Assembly: GCF_019042245.1 (NCBI RefSeq)
Contig: NZ_JAHQCX010000012.1
Span: 1 to 64,000, forward strand
Direction of reading: 5' to 3'
DNA: 64,000 nt
Source of the DNA: Diplocloster modestus
Lineage (GTDB): Bacteria > Bacillota > Clostridia > Lachnospirales > Lachnospiraceae
The first letter of the stretch is position 1, and every line of letters starts with the position of its first letter. This document shows positions 44,372-53,285 of the stretch, piece after piece. The notes below the pieces were generated by a model. It ran no database searches. It was not told the DNA's origin and worked only from the letters and a program-made list of their open reading frames with translations. The position numbers and the translations under genes are program-made.

Positions 44372-45235
44372 TTGAAAAAAAAGGGATATTATTTACTGCT
44401 TCTTCCATCCTTCCTGGCTCTGTTTCTGCTTTCGATCGGGCCGATTGCCTATAGTATATACAGCAGCTTATTCTCCTGGAATCTGGCCAATCCGACGGGG
44501 AAAAAATTTATAGGGCTCGGCAATTATAGTATGATGCTGCAAAGCGAAACATTTTGGGCGGTTCTGAAGAATACTGCAGTTCAGGTTTTTGGAACTTTAT
44601 TTTTTCAGGTGCTTTTGGGTACCGTTTTAGCCTTGCTGTTTTCAAGAAAGATGAGAGGGCAGAAAATATTCCGTTCCCTGTATATGCTGCCTATGATGAC
44701 AACGCCGGTAGTGGTAGGTATGGTATGGAGATTACTTTTGAATCCGGAACTGGGTATGATTAATTATTTGTTATCGCTGTTCGGGATATCGGGTCCTAAC
44801 TGGCTTGGAGAAGCCTCAACCGCCATGCCCATGGTTATTTTAAGTGATGTCTGGCTGTCGACTCCATTTGCAACCATCATCATACTGGCGGGGATTCAGT
44901 CATTGCCTATGGATGTCTATGAGGCCGCCAGGGTGGATGGAGCAAGCCCAATTGGCATTTTTTTCCGTATCACACTGCCATTATTAAAACCGGTTATGTG
45001 GTTTGCCATCCTGTTCCGGCTTATGGATGCCTTTAAACGGTTTGACAGTATCTATATTATGACCAGCGGAGGGCCGGGCATTGCAACGGAGACATTGAAT
45101 CTGCACGCATATATTCATTCGTTTAATTATCTAGATATTGGTTATGGTTCAGCTACGGCAGTATTCGCACTTCTCCTGATTATTTTATTCAGCGGTGTGA
45201 TACTGTACAAAATCCAGACGTCAGAGACGTATTAA
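44372..45235 (+). CDS. Sugar ABC transporter permease (MalF-type, CUT1)
   Basis: A six-helix permease of 287 residues: KKKGYYLLLLPSFLALFLLSIGPIAYSIYSSLFSW near the start, EAA loop LPMDVYEAARVDGASPIGIFFRITLPLLKP. TTG 44372 was chosen because AGAGGGGGTG lies just ahead of it; an ATG at 44354 is in frame but has no site. It is separated from its partner permease by the OMPDC-like enzyme gene, an unusual order. Confidence 0.92.
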   Translation: MKKKGYYLLLLPSFLALFLLSIGPIAYSIYSSLFSWNLANPTGKKFIGLGNYSMMLQSETFWAVLKNTAVQVFGTLFFQVLLGTVLALLFSRKMRGQKIFRSLYMLPMMTTPVVVGMVWRLLLNPELGMINYLLSLFGISGPNWLGEASTAMPMVILSDVWLSTPFATIIILAGIQSLPMDVYEAARVDGASPIGIFFRITLPLLKPVMWFAILFRLMDAFKRFDSIYIMTSGGPGIATETLNLHAYIHSFNYLDIGYGSATAVFALLLIILFSGVILYKIQTSETY

Positions 45236-45252
45236 ATGGGAGGAGATTCAAA

Positions 45253-45930
45253 ATGAAAATGGTAGAAATGAAGAAACCCTGGGTTCAGATTGCAATGGAC
45301 GTAACGGATGTGGATTTGGCATGTGAATATGCCAAAATGGCAGTGGAGATCGGCGCGGATTGGATCGAAGTGGGTACGCCCCTGATCTATTACGGTTCCG
45401 TCTATGTTACCGGTAAGATAACGGAAATTGCCGGTGATATTCCGGTTTTCGTGGACTATAAGGCGCAGGACGGTGTATACAAATATTTTAAGGTTGCAGC
45501 GGAACAAAAAGGAAAGATAGCGGTAGTGCTTGGCGTATGCAATGACGGAAGCATAAAAGAAGCCGTCAGGGCCGGCAGGGAATGCGGTATCGGAGTCGTG
45601 GGGGATCTGTTCTCCGTGCCGAATGACAAGCTGCTTTCCAGAGCGATCGAACTGGAAGCGTTGGGCGTGGATTATTTATTTTTACATCTGGGAATAGACG
45701 AGCAAAAACACGGTGCCTTAAAGACCGCGACGACCGGGTTACAAGATATCGTATCTCATGTGGAAATACCGGTAGGCGTTGCAGTATACGATTACGAATC
45801 AGCGGAGAAGGCCATTAAGCTGGGAGCGTCCTGGGTCGCAATGGGAGAGCCAATGCTGAGTGCGCCTGATAACAGGGAACAATTAAAGGAATTCATCGAC
45901 AAAGTCCATAGATTAGGGGAAAGCGGCTGA
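45253..45930 (+). CDS. OMP-decarboxylase-superfamily enzyme (HPS/KGPDC-like)
   Basis: A 225-aa TIM-barrel protein with the superfamily active site D-x-K-x-x-D (VDYKAQD: D68, K70, D73) and the phosphate-binding end VGVAVYDYESAEKAIKLGASWVAMGEPML. Relatives are 3-keto-L-gulonate-6-phosphate decarboxylase and hexulose-6-phosphate synthase. It should act on a sugar or sugar-acid phosphate by decarboxylation or aldol cleavage. No kinase gene is in the operon. It lies between the two permease genes, two bases from the second. Confidence 0.85.
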   Translation: MKMVEMKKPWVQIAMDVTDVDLACEYAKMAVEIGADWIEVGTPLIYYGSVYVTGKITEIAGDIPVFVDYKAQDGVYKYFKVAAEQKGKIAVVLGVCNDGSIKEAVRAGRECGIGVVGDLFSVPNDKLLSRAIELEALGVDYLFLHLGIDEQKHGALKTATTGLQDIVSHVEIPVGVAVYDYESAEKAIKLGASWVAMGEPMLSAPDNREQLKEFIDKVHRLGESG

Positions 45931-45932
45931 AT

Positions 45933-46763
45933 ATGACAAAGAAGAGACAACGTATGATATGCGGTGCAAGCATGAATCTGGTTACGGCGGTAATCGTGCT
46001 TATCTGCCTGCTGCCCATGCTGTGGTTAATGGTATCTTCTTTTAAACCATCAGCGCTGGTTTCGGCAATTCCGCCGGTTATGGTTTTCAAACCTACACTG
46101 GAGAACTTTGTCCATGTTATACATACGGCCTCTTTTATGAAGGGTTACCTGAACAGCCTGATCGTCGCGTCCGGGACTTCCGTGGTATCCATCTATCTTG
46201 GGATTACGGCCGGATTCGCGTTGGCGAGAATACAGACCGGGTGGGGGCATGCCATGGGCGCATGGATCATCATCATCCGGATGGTGCCTCCGATACTTTT
46301 TGTACTACCGCTTTATAATATGTACCGGACAGCGGGTTTGCTGGATACTTATACGGGTCTGATTATCGCGAATCTTACGATTACGGTTCCTTTTGTTACC
46401 TGGCTGATGATGGGCTTCTTTAAAGGGGTCCCCATGGAAATAGAAGAAAGCTCCAGAATAGACGGATGCGGCATTGTCCGAACGATGGTCTCAGTCAGTA
46501 TACCGATTGTAAAACCGGGGATTGTAACATGTATAATTTTTACATTTATCATGTCCTGGAATGAATATTTGTATGCGTTGATTCTAACCGGCAGGAGAAC
46601 CATAACAGCGCCAATCCTGGTTCAGTCCTTTGTGGCCTATGACGGCGTACAATGGGGGAATATAACGGCGGCAGGTCTGCTGGTAACACTGCCCATACTG
46701 CTCATATCTGTATTTGCCCAGAAAGGACTGGTACAGGGGCTTACGGTTGGTTCCATCAAATGA
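45933..46763 (+). CDS. Sugar ABC transporter permease (MalG-type, CUT1)
   Basis: A 276-residue six-helix permease: NLVTAVIVLICLLPMLWLMVSSFKPSALV, EAA-type loop PMEIEESSRIDGCGIVRTMVSVSIPIVKPG, C terminus QKGLVQGLTVGSIK. It forms the importer with 44372-45235 and the binding protein that follows. No ATPase is encoded locally. Confidence 0.93.
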   Translation: MTKKRQRMICGASMNLVTAVIVLICLLPMLWLMVSSFKPSALVSAIPPVMVFKPTLENFVHVIHTASFMKGYLNSLIVASGTSVVSIYLGITAGFALARIQTGWGHAMGAWIIIIRMVPPILFVLPLYNMYRTAGLLDTYTGLIIANLTITVPFVTWLMMGFFKGVPMEIEESSRIDGCGIVRTMVSVSIPIVKPGIVTCIIFTFIMSWNEYLYALILTGRRTITAPILVQSFVAYDGVQWGNITAAGLLVTLPILLISVFAQKGLVQGLTVGSIK

Positions 46764-46831
46764 AACACCTTTTGTAACAAGGAGATGGCGTTGGCTTACA
46801 GACAAAGTGATTTCTAAGAAAGGGGAAAATT

Positions 46832-48208
46832 ATGAAGAGAAAGAGGATGCAAAGATTGATCTCTGTGCTGCTTACGGGAATATTACTTTCTATGGCAATG
46901 CTGACCGGCTGCGCAGGCGAGAACAAGGAGAACCCGGGAGAGGACAGACAGGAAGAGGCGGCTTTGCAGCAAACCGCAGAAAACAATGAGACGGAAGAAC
47001 CAGAAACCATATCCGTGTTAGTGATGGATAATGACAACTTCCGGGATCTGGAACTCTTTGTGAAAGATTTTGAAGCGGAACATAATATCAAAGTGAATCT
47101 GGAGATCTTACAGGAAAGCGCTCAGGTGCCAAAAATGCAGCTGGTCTTATCTTCCGAAGGCAGTGATTATGATGTGATCGCGGCCAGTAATAAAACGATC
47201 GGGCAGATCGTATCAGGAGACTGGTGCCAGCCTCTTGACGAATATCTGAATGATCCGGCATGGACCGGTGAAGATTATGACTATATGGATCATATTGAAG
47301 GCGCGCGTACCGCATTGTCTTCTCAGGATGGAAAGGTGTATGGCCTGCCGTATTTCAGTGAGACCAATATCCTTTACTATAATAAAGCTATGTTCGAAGA
47401 AGCGGGCATTACAGAACCGCCCAAAACATTTGCCGAGGTAGAGGAATACGCGAAATTATTGCATAAACCGGAAAAAGATCAATATGGAATCGTGTACCGG
47501 GCGTCCCGGGAAGGCAATGCCAACAGTTATTCCTGGCTTTTCTTCTTCCTGGCGCAGGGAGGGACCTGGCATATGCAAGGATACCCTGACTATGAAGTGG
47601 CGGCCAGCCCGGAAGCCATTACCGCAGCCAACAATTGGGTAAATATGTTAAAGAATTACAGTACTCCAGGAATCAGTACATATGGATTTGAAGAGTGTTC
47701 CACGGCGTTCAAACAGGGAAAGGCCGCGATGTTTTTAGATGCCAGCGTGTATTCGGTTATGTATGAAGATCCCGAGCAGTGCAGTGTCGCGGGAGATGTG
47801 GGATATGTGGCATTGGATGAGGGAAATGATTCCAAGACCGTATGTGTTACCTGGGGATGGGTCATGCCGAAGAATGCGCAGCACAAAGAGGCCGCATGGG
47901 AATTCATGAAATGGAGCACAAGCAAAGAGTTTTATCAGAAGGAAATAGAAGCAGGGAACAGAAACGCGTTCACCCGTTCTTCCACTCTGAATTCTCCGGC
48001 ATTCAAGGATAACTTTAACGGGGAGTGGGCAACGGCATTTGAGGACGCGCTGTCAAGGGCCTATTCGGAGTATACTCCGTCCATTGCAGAAGGGACCCAG
48101 ATTCGGGAAACGATAGGGATCGCCCTGTCGAAAGCCCTGTCGGATCAGATGGAGGTAGAGCCCGCTATGCAGGAAGCGGAGGCAGAGATCGAACGGATAT
48201 TGGAATAA
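46832..48208 (+). CDS. Sugar ABC transporter substrate-binding lipoprotein (CUT1)
   Basis: Lipoprotein signal ISVLLTGILLSMAMLTGCAGE (lipobox Cys near 26), acidic linker, and a family 1 solute-binding fold: ISVLVMDNDNFRDLELFVKDFEAEHNIKVNLEIL, YGLPYFSETNILYYNKAMFEEAGI, KQGKAAMFLDASVY, HKEAAWEFMKWSTSKEF. 458 aa. AAGGGG precedes ATG 46832. The ligand is unknown; the enzymes beside it suggest a polyol or sugar acid. Confidence 0.93.
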   Translation: MKRKRMQRLISVLLTGILLSMAMLTGCAGENKENPGEDRQEEAALQQTAENNETEEPETISVLVMDNDNFRDLELFVKDFEAEHNIKVNLEILQESAQVPKMQLVLSSEGSDYDVIAASNKTIGQIVSGDWCQPLDEYLNDPAWTGEDYDYMDHIEGARTALSSQDGKVYGLPYFSETNILYYNKAMFEEAGITEPPKTFAEVEEYAKLLHKPEKDQYGIVYRASREGNANSYSWLFFFLAQGGTWHMQGYPDYEVAASPEAITAANNWVNMLKNYSTPGISTYGFEECSTAFKQGKAAMFLDASVYSVMYEDPEQCSVAGDVGYVALDEGNDSKTVCVTWGWVMPKNAQHKEAAWEFMKWSTSKEFYQKEIEAGNRNAFTRSSTLNSPAFKDNFNGEWATAFEDALSRAYSEYTPSIAEGTQIRETIGIALSKALSDQMEVEPAMQEAEAEIERILE

Positions 48209-48268
48209 TTATCCGGCCGGGGTTATCTTATAACGGATGCCCCGGCGGTTTACAGGGAGGATATGGGT

Positions 48269-49309
48269 ATGAAATGTGCGGTTTTTAAAGAACCATATAA
48301 GTTCGAGATAGTAGAACGGGAGATTCCGGATACACCGGAAGACCAGGTCCTGGTGAAAGTAATGGCGTCAGGTATATGCGGGTCGGACCTGCATCCTTAT
48401 ATGGGAGTCGGAATAGAAAGAAGAAAGCCCGGTATTATCATGGGGCATGAGGCGGCCGGTGTCGTGGTCAGAACCGGAAAAGGCGTGACGAAAGTCAAAG
48501 AAGGGCAGCGTGTGGCGATTAACCCGCAGATCTATTGCCAGGAGTGTGAACAGTGCAGAACCGGAAATTTCCATCTGTGCGATCATACAAGAATGATCGG
48601 TTCCTCGAAAAATGGGTTCCAGGATGGAGCGATGTGCCAATATATCCATGTGTATGAAAAACAGCTGGTCATGCTGCCGGACGAGGTCAGCTACGATGCG
48701 GGATGTATGTTGGACCCGCTTGGTAATTCCATGCATGTCATCCGGCGCAGTGGCCTTAAGATCGGGGACAGCATATTGGTGATGGGATGCGGCACTATCG
48801 GGCTTGGAATTGTACAGCTGGCCAAAAAGGCCGGGGCGTCCCAAGTAATAGCGGCAGATATCTCCGGGTTTAAACTTGACAGAGCCAAAGAATTAGGCGC
48901 GGACGTTGTGGTTAACACCAGTGAGGAAGACGCGCTCAGAAAGATCAGAAGCTATACGGGTAATAGAGGCGTGGATGTCGGCGTCGAAGCGGCAGGACTG
49001 GATGCAACGTATGATCTCACCGTGCAGTCAGTGAAAAAGAAAGGAAAAGTAGTAGCTTTGGGATATGTGGGGGCTTATGGCAACATTCCTCTGAGTGATT
49101 TGATATTCCGGGAGATCGAACTGATCGGATCAACCGGTTTTGTGGCCGAATGCGGGATGGTGATGGAAACGTTGCGGCAGGGGGATCTTCAGGCCGATAA
49201 ATTAGTTACCCAAACCTTCCCTCTGGAACAGATAAAAGAAGCCTTCGATCTGCTCCTAGACAAAGACCAGGATGCCATTAAAGTGATTATTCATCCGAAT
49301 GATAGATGA
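48269..49309 (+). CDS. Zinc-dependent medium-chain alcohol/polyol dehydrogenase
   Basis: A 346-residue MDR dehydrogenase. Catalytic zinc ligands lie in SGICGSDLHPYMG and IMGHEAAGVV, the structural zinc loop is CQECEQCRTGNFHLC, and the NAD fold is VMGCGTIGLGIVQLAKKAGA. Resembles sorbitol or threonine dehydrogenase. ATG 48269 was preferred to ATG 48263 because AGGGAGG is eight bases ahead. It would oxidise a hydroxyl on the imported compound or its product. Confidence 0.9.
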   Translation: MKCAVFKEPYKFEIVEREIPDTPEDQVLVKVMASGICGSDLHPYMGVGIERRKPGIIMGHEAAGVVVRTGKGVTKVKEGQRVAINPQIYCQECEQCRTGNFHLCDHTRMIGSSKNGFQDGAMCQYIHVYEKQLVMLPDEVSYDAGCMLDPLGNSMHVIRRSGLKIGDSILVMGCGTIGLGIVQLAKKAGASQVIAADISGFKLDRAKELGADVVVNTSEEDALRKIRSYTGNRGVDVGVEAAGLDATYDLTVQSVKKKGKVVALGYVGAYGNIPLSDLIFREIELIGSTGFVAECGMVMETLRQGDLQADKLVTQTFPLEQIKEAFDLLLDKDQDAIKVIIHPNDR

Positions 49310-49327
49310 GAAACAGGAGAAACATAC

Positions 49328-50839
49328 ATGGATACATATAATAAGATCGGATACTTTGTGAATGGAAAGTTCAAAGAATCAAAAACAGATATTTATACCG
49401 AAGCTTATGATCCCAGTACAGGAGACATCATAGCAAAAGTTCCCTGCTGTACCGAAGCAGAAGTGGAGGAAGCCATCCGGTCTGCGAAAGACGCTTTCCC
49501 GGCCTGGGCCGCTATCCCGGTGAAGAAACGCGTCCAGATATTATACAGGCTTCGGGACCTTCTCTATGAACACATGGATGAACTGACTATGTCTGTGGCC
49601 AGGGAAAACGGAAAGTGCTGGAGTGAGGCCCAGGGAGATGTTCTGAAAGCAATCGAGGGTACGGAGCAGGCCATATCAGCGCCTTCCCTTTTAATGGGTG
49701 AGAGTCTGATGGATGCGTCGTCCGGTTATGACACAGTTTCTTACCGCTTTCCGCTGGGTGTGTTTGCGGGCATTATCCCGTTTAACTTCCCGGCCATGAT
49801 CCCCATGGGATGGATGGCACCGATCTGTATCGCCTGCGGAAATACCATTGTCATGAAAGCGGCGACCTTTACCCCCCAGACCAGCTTGCGGATTGCGCAG
49901 CTGTATAAAGAGGCGGGCCTTCCGGACGGAGTAATGAATATCGTGACGTGTTCCAGGCGGGAAGCGGAGATCTTTTTGAAGCATCCGGATATCAAAGGAA
50001 TTTCTTTTGTAGGCTCCACTTCGGTGGGCAAACACATATACACGGAGGCAGCTGCCAACGGAAAACGGGTTCAGGCTCTGTGTGAGGCTAAAAATCATGC
50101 GCTGGTCATGGAGGATGCGCCCATCGAGCGCACCGCGGCCGGAATTATCAACGCAGCATTCGGATGCGCGGGGGAACGCTGTATGGCTCTTCCCGTTGTT
50201 GTGGCGCTGGAGAGTATTGCGGATGAGCTGGCGGCAGAGATTGTCAAAAAGGCGCAAGCGCTCAAAGTAGGTCCGGCTTATGATAAAACGACCCAGTTGG
50301 GACCGGTGATCAACGGAAAACATAAGGAATCTGTTCTGGGGTGGATTCAAAAGGGGATCGAAGAGGGTGCCTCCCTTATACTGGACGGCAGGAATACCGC
50401 GGTGAAGGGATATGAAAAGGGATTTTATATAGGCCCTACCATATTTGACCATGTAACCCCGGATATGACGGTCGGAGACTGTGAAATTTTCGGACCGGTG
50501 CTATGCATCAAACGAGTGAAGAATTTCGAAGAGGGTCTGGCGCTTATGAATAACAATCCATTTGCGAACGGCTCCGTGATTTTTACCCAAAACGGGTACT
50601 ATGCGAGGGAATTCACACGTCATACGGACGGAGGCATGGTAGGCGTCAACGTGGGCATTCCTGTTCCGATCGGAATGTTCCCCTTCAACGGGCATAAAGA
50701 ATCGTTTTTCGGAGATTTACACACCTTAGGAAAAGATGGCTACCGTTTTTTTACGGAACGAAAAGTTGTGACGACCCATTGGTTTGATGAAGAAGAAAAG
50801 AAAGCACATACAGTATCAACATGGGACGGGACGATTTAA
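49328..50839 (+). CDS. Methylmalonate-semialdehyde-dehydrogenase-like aldehyde dehydrogenase
   Basis: A 503-aa ALDH: GYFVNGKFKESKTDIYTEAYDPSTGDIIAKVP, IPFNFPAMIPMGWMAPICIACGNT, FVGSTSVGKHIY and the catalytic cysteine in FGCAGERCMAL (Cys285). The tail GMFPFNGHKESFFGDLHTLGKDGYRFFTERKVVTTHW is diagnostic of the MmsA/IolA group, which oxidises malonate or methylmalonate semialdehyde to an acyl-CoA. In this operon it likely handles a semialdehyde made by the preceding enzymes. Last gene of the island. Confidence 0.92.
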   Translation: MDTYNKIGYFVNGKFKESKTDIYTEAYDPSTGDIIAKVPCCTEAEVEEAIRSAKDAFPAWAAIPVKKRVQILYRLRDLLYEHMDELTMSVARENGKCWSEAQGDVLKAIEGTEQAISAPSLLMGESLMDASSGYDTVSYRFPLGVFAGIIPFNFPAMIPMGWMAPICIACGNTIVMKAATFTPQTSLRIAQLYKEAGLPDGVMNIVTCSRREAEIFLKHPDIKGISFVGSTSVGKHIYTEAAANGKRVQALCEAKNHALVMEDAPIERTAAGIINAAFGCAGERCMALPVVVALESIADELAAEIVKKAQALKVGPAYDKTTQLGPVINGKHKESVLGWIQKGIEEGASLILDGRNTAVKGYEKGFYIGPTIFDHVTPDMTVGDCEIFGPVLCIKRVKNFEEGLALMNNNPFANGSVIFTQNGYYAREFTRHTDGGMVGVNVGIPVPIGMFPFNGHKESFFGDLHTLGKDGYRFFTERKVVTTHWFDEEEKKAHTVSTWDGTI

Positions 50840-50872
50840 ATTCATTTGAACATTTTACAGGGCAGGATAAAA

Positions 50873-50919
50873 GCCGTTGCAGTACCGCTGGTTGAACAGC
50901 GAAGCTGCAGCGGTTTTTT
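50873..50919 (+). terminator. Rho-independent terminator of the island operon
   Basis: GCCGTTGCAG (from 50873) pairs with CTGCAGCGG (to 50913), with an inner CGCTG/CAGCG stem, followed by TTTTTT. Confidence 0.85.
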
Positions 50920-50993
50920 CTGTCCGAACGGAAACTTCAGGTACCGGAACGCGGTTTTATTCTCTTAAAAAGAATGAGCTCCCTCCATCCGAC

Positions 50994-51083
50994 TTTGTCA
51001 GGCAAAACCGAAAATATTTGTCTAAAAGTTTTTGAAAATCGGTCTTCCGTTTGACAAAGATTTTAGATCCAAGCCTCTATAAT
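50994..51083 (+). promoter_or_regulatory. Spo0A-controlled spoIIE promoter: three 0A boxes and a 21-base spacer
   Basis: TTTGTCAGG (50994), TTTGTCTAA (51017-51025) and TTTGACAAA (51050-51058, the exact complement of TTTGTCAAA) match the 0A box TTTGTCRAA at 7, 8 and 9 of 9 positions. TTGACA (51051-51056) and TATAAT (51078-51083) are 21 bases apart, the wide spacing known for Spo0A-activated sigma-A promoters such as Bacillus spoIIE and spoIIG. The long leader to 51360 holds a 31-codon ORF at 51114-51209 of doubtful meaning. Confidence 0.75.
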
Positions 51084-51359
51084 ACCGCAGTATCAGCGCA
51101 AAACGCCGGAGGGATGACGGTGTTGGCTGCTGATAGAAAACATGCGCATGACACAGCGGGCGTACCGCGCGGATCAAATGGTGCCAGGACAGAAGAGCAC
51201 AACGCATAGCGTACACGACACGGGAAAGCGGTACAAAAAGGTGTGGAATTGCGGACAACTACATATAGATGCTGGCTGCGGCCTGGGGATGGGGCGTGGG
51301 AAGCATGACTCAAAAAAATAACATATCGTATAGAAGAGTGAAAGGGGAGGCTGATCGTC

Positions 51360-53204
51360 ATGAAAAAAGTATCTTGGAGGAAACTGGCTTTGCAGGTGGC
51401 AGGATTTGGTGCAGGAGGATTGGCGGTGATGGGGTATTTCCCAGTGGGACTGGCCTGGTTCTCGGCGGTATATCTGGAGAACGCGTACCGGGCCCTGATT
51501 TTTCCGGCGGTACTGATTGGAATTGCTACCCAGGGGACGCTGCTGCAGGTGGCAAAGTATGGACTTTGCATGGTGATCGTCGTGGTATTGACCAACCTTC
51601 TGGAAAATGGAGGAGAACGGGTCGGAAAGTGGGCAGTGGGTTTTTTCGCCGGGGCCGGGATCGCTGCAATGGAGTTTACCGATTATTTATTGATGGTACG
51701 GCCAGTCAACGATCTGATTCGGGGCATTTGCGAGGGAGTCCTTGTACTCTCACTGACGGTTATCTTTGATGGTGTGATCGGAAAGTTTTTGTATTTTTCC
51801 TTTCGAAAGAAAGAGGAGAGCGTGGAAGAGTATAATCCGGTGCGGGAGAAGATGAAAGGCCTGGCGGAGTCCTTTCAGAATCTGGCCAGCACAGTTTCCC
51901 AGATGCCCAGCTACCAGGAGACATTATCGGAGCAGGACGTGGGAAGGATGTTTGATGAGATCGCGGACCGGATCTGCCAGAACTGCGAGCGGAAGCAGAA
52001 ATGCTGGAAAAATGATTTCCTGGATACGTACAAGCTTACATACGAGATCTTTACGGATATCGAACAAAATGGGGAACGCCTAAGCCCGGGCATAGAGCAG
52101 CAGTTTTCCCACCGTTGTATCCACAGCAAGCGGTTCCTGTCAGAGACCGTGGATATTTTTAAACGAGCCAGGCAGAACCTGCTCTGGAATAATAAATTGA
52201 TGGAAAACAGAGAAGCCGTAGCGGCACAGCTAAGCGAGGTGGCCCAGATCATGGTCACGGTCGCGGACGATATGAGAGAGGGGGAACAGCAGAATGAAGA
52301 CCTAGAGGAAATGATCCGAAAAAAGTTAAGAAGTATGAGATTGTCGGTTTCTTCCGTCTCCATGCTGGAGAACAGGGAAAAACGGCAGGAGGTGTACCTG
52401 ACCATGAAAGAACAGCGGGGAAAATGTATCTCGACCAAAGAGATCGCAAATGCGCTATCCAAAGTGATAAATAAGCCCATGGTACCGGCAAGGGACAGCC
52501 GGAATTTCGTAGGGCAGGAATATGGGACGACTCAGTTTGTGGAGGATACAAATTTCAAAGTGCTGTACGGGGTGGCCAGGTCCACAAGAGAAGACGAAAA
52601 GATCTCCGGAGATAATTTCGCGTTTACTCAAACAGAGAACGGACAGCTGGTGGTCAGTCTGTCCGACGGTATGGGATCGGGTATCCCCGCCTGCCAGGAG
52701 AGCGAGCAGGTGATCGAACTGCTGGAACAGTTCCTGGAGGCTGGGTTTTGTAAAGAGACAGCCATTAAATTAATTAATTCTGCGCTGGTCATTAGGACCG
52801 ATGCACAGACCTTCTCCACGGTCGATATCAGCGCATTTGACTTATATAGCGGGGTGTGTGAGTTCCTGAAGGTCGGAGCCTCCACAACCTTTATTAAGCG
52901 GGACCACTGGGTGGAGGCCATTACCTCCACCAGTCTTCCCATGGGTGTTTTCCATCAACTGGATTTTGATTCGACGAATAAAAAATTGTATGACGGTGAT
53001 TTTGTCATTATGGTCACAGACGGCGTGCTGGACGCTTTGCCTATAGAAGAGCAGGATACACTGATCCGGGAGATCATTATGGAGGCGGATACAAATAATC
53101 CAAAAGAGCTTTCCAGACGCATTCTGGAGCGTGCAAAGGAATATAATGACAATAAGGCCAGAGACGACATGACGGTTCTGGCTATCGGAATCTGGAAAAA
53201 ATAA
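51360..53204 (+). CDS. spoIIE: Stage II sporulation protein E (SpoIIE), short membrane domain
   Basis: A 614-aa protein ending in a PP2C phosphatase domain: YGVARSTREDEKISGDNFAFTQTENGQLVVSLSDGMGSGIPACQES, DFVIMVTDGVLDALP, RDDMTVLAIGIWK, with metal-binding aspartates. The central coiled region with a cysteine group (CQNCERKQKCW) is typical. The N terminus has only about five membrane helices in 145 residues, against about ten in the 827-aa Bacillus protein. It dephosphorylates SpoIIAA to release sigma-F and acts at the polar septum. GGGGAGG precedes the ATG. Confidence 0.93.
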   Translation: MKKVSWRKLALQVAGFGAGGLAVMGYFPVGLAWFSAVYLENAYRALIFPAVLIGIATQGTLLQVAKYGLCMVIVVVLTNLLENGGERVGKWAVGFFAGAGIAAMEFTDYLLMVRPVNDLIRGICEGVLVLSLTVIFDGVIGKFLYFSFRKKEESVEEYNPVREKMKGLAESFQNLASTVSQMPSYQETLSEQDVGRMFDEIADRICQNCERKQKCWKNDFLDTYKLTYEIFTDIEQNGERLSPGIEQQFSHRCIHSKRFLSETVDIFKRARQNLLWNNKLMENREAVAAQLSEVAQIMVTVADDMREGEQQNEDLEEMIRKKLRSMRLSVSSVSMLENREKRQEVYLTMKEQRGKCISTKEIANALSKVINKPMVPARDSRNFVGQEYGTTQFVEDTNFKVLYGVARSTREDEKISGDNFAFTQTENGQLVVSLSDGMGSGIPACQESEQVIELLEQFLEAGFCKETAIKLINSALVIRTDAQTFSTVDISAFDLYSGVCEFLKVGASTTFIKRDHWVEAITSTSLPMGVFHQLDFDSTNKKLYDGDFVIMVTDGVLDALPIEEQDTLIREIIMEADTNNPKELSRRILERAKEYNDNKARDDMTVLAIGIWKK

Positions 53205-53285
53205 AGAGGAGGGAAAAAGGAAAAGCCAGCTTGCATTTTCTGCCGGAACTCTATATATTTAAAGAATGAGAAGGAGCTTCGGGAC

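Noticed and set aside
51114..51209. A 31-codon ORF in the spoIIE leader
   Set aside because: GGAGGG touches its ATG directly, which is a poor arrangement, and the peptide resembles nothing known. Left as a note only.
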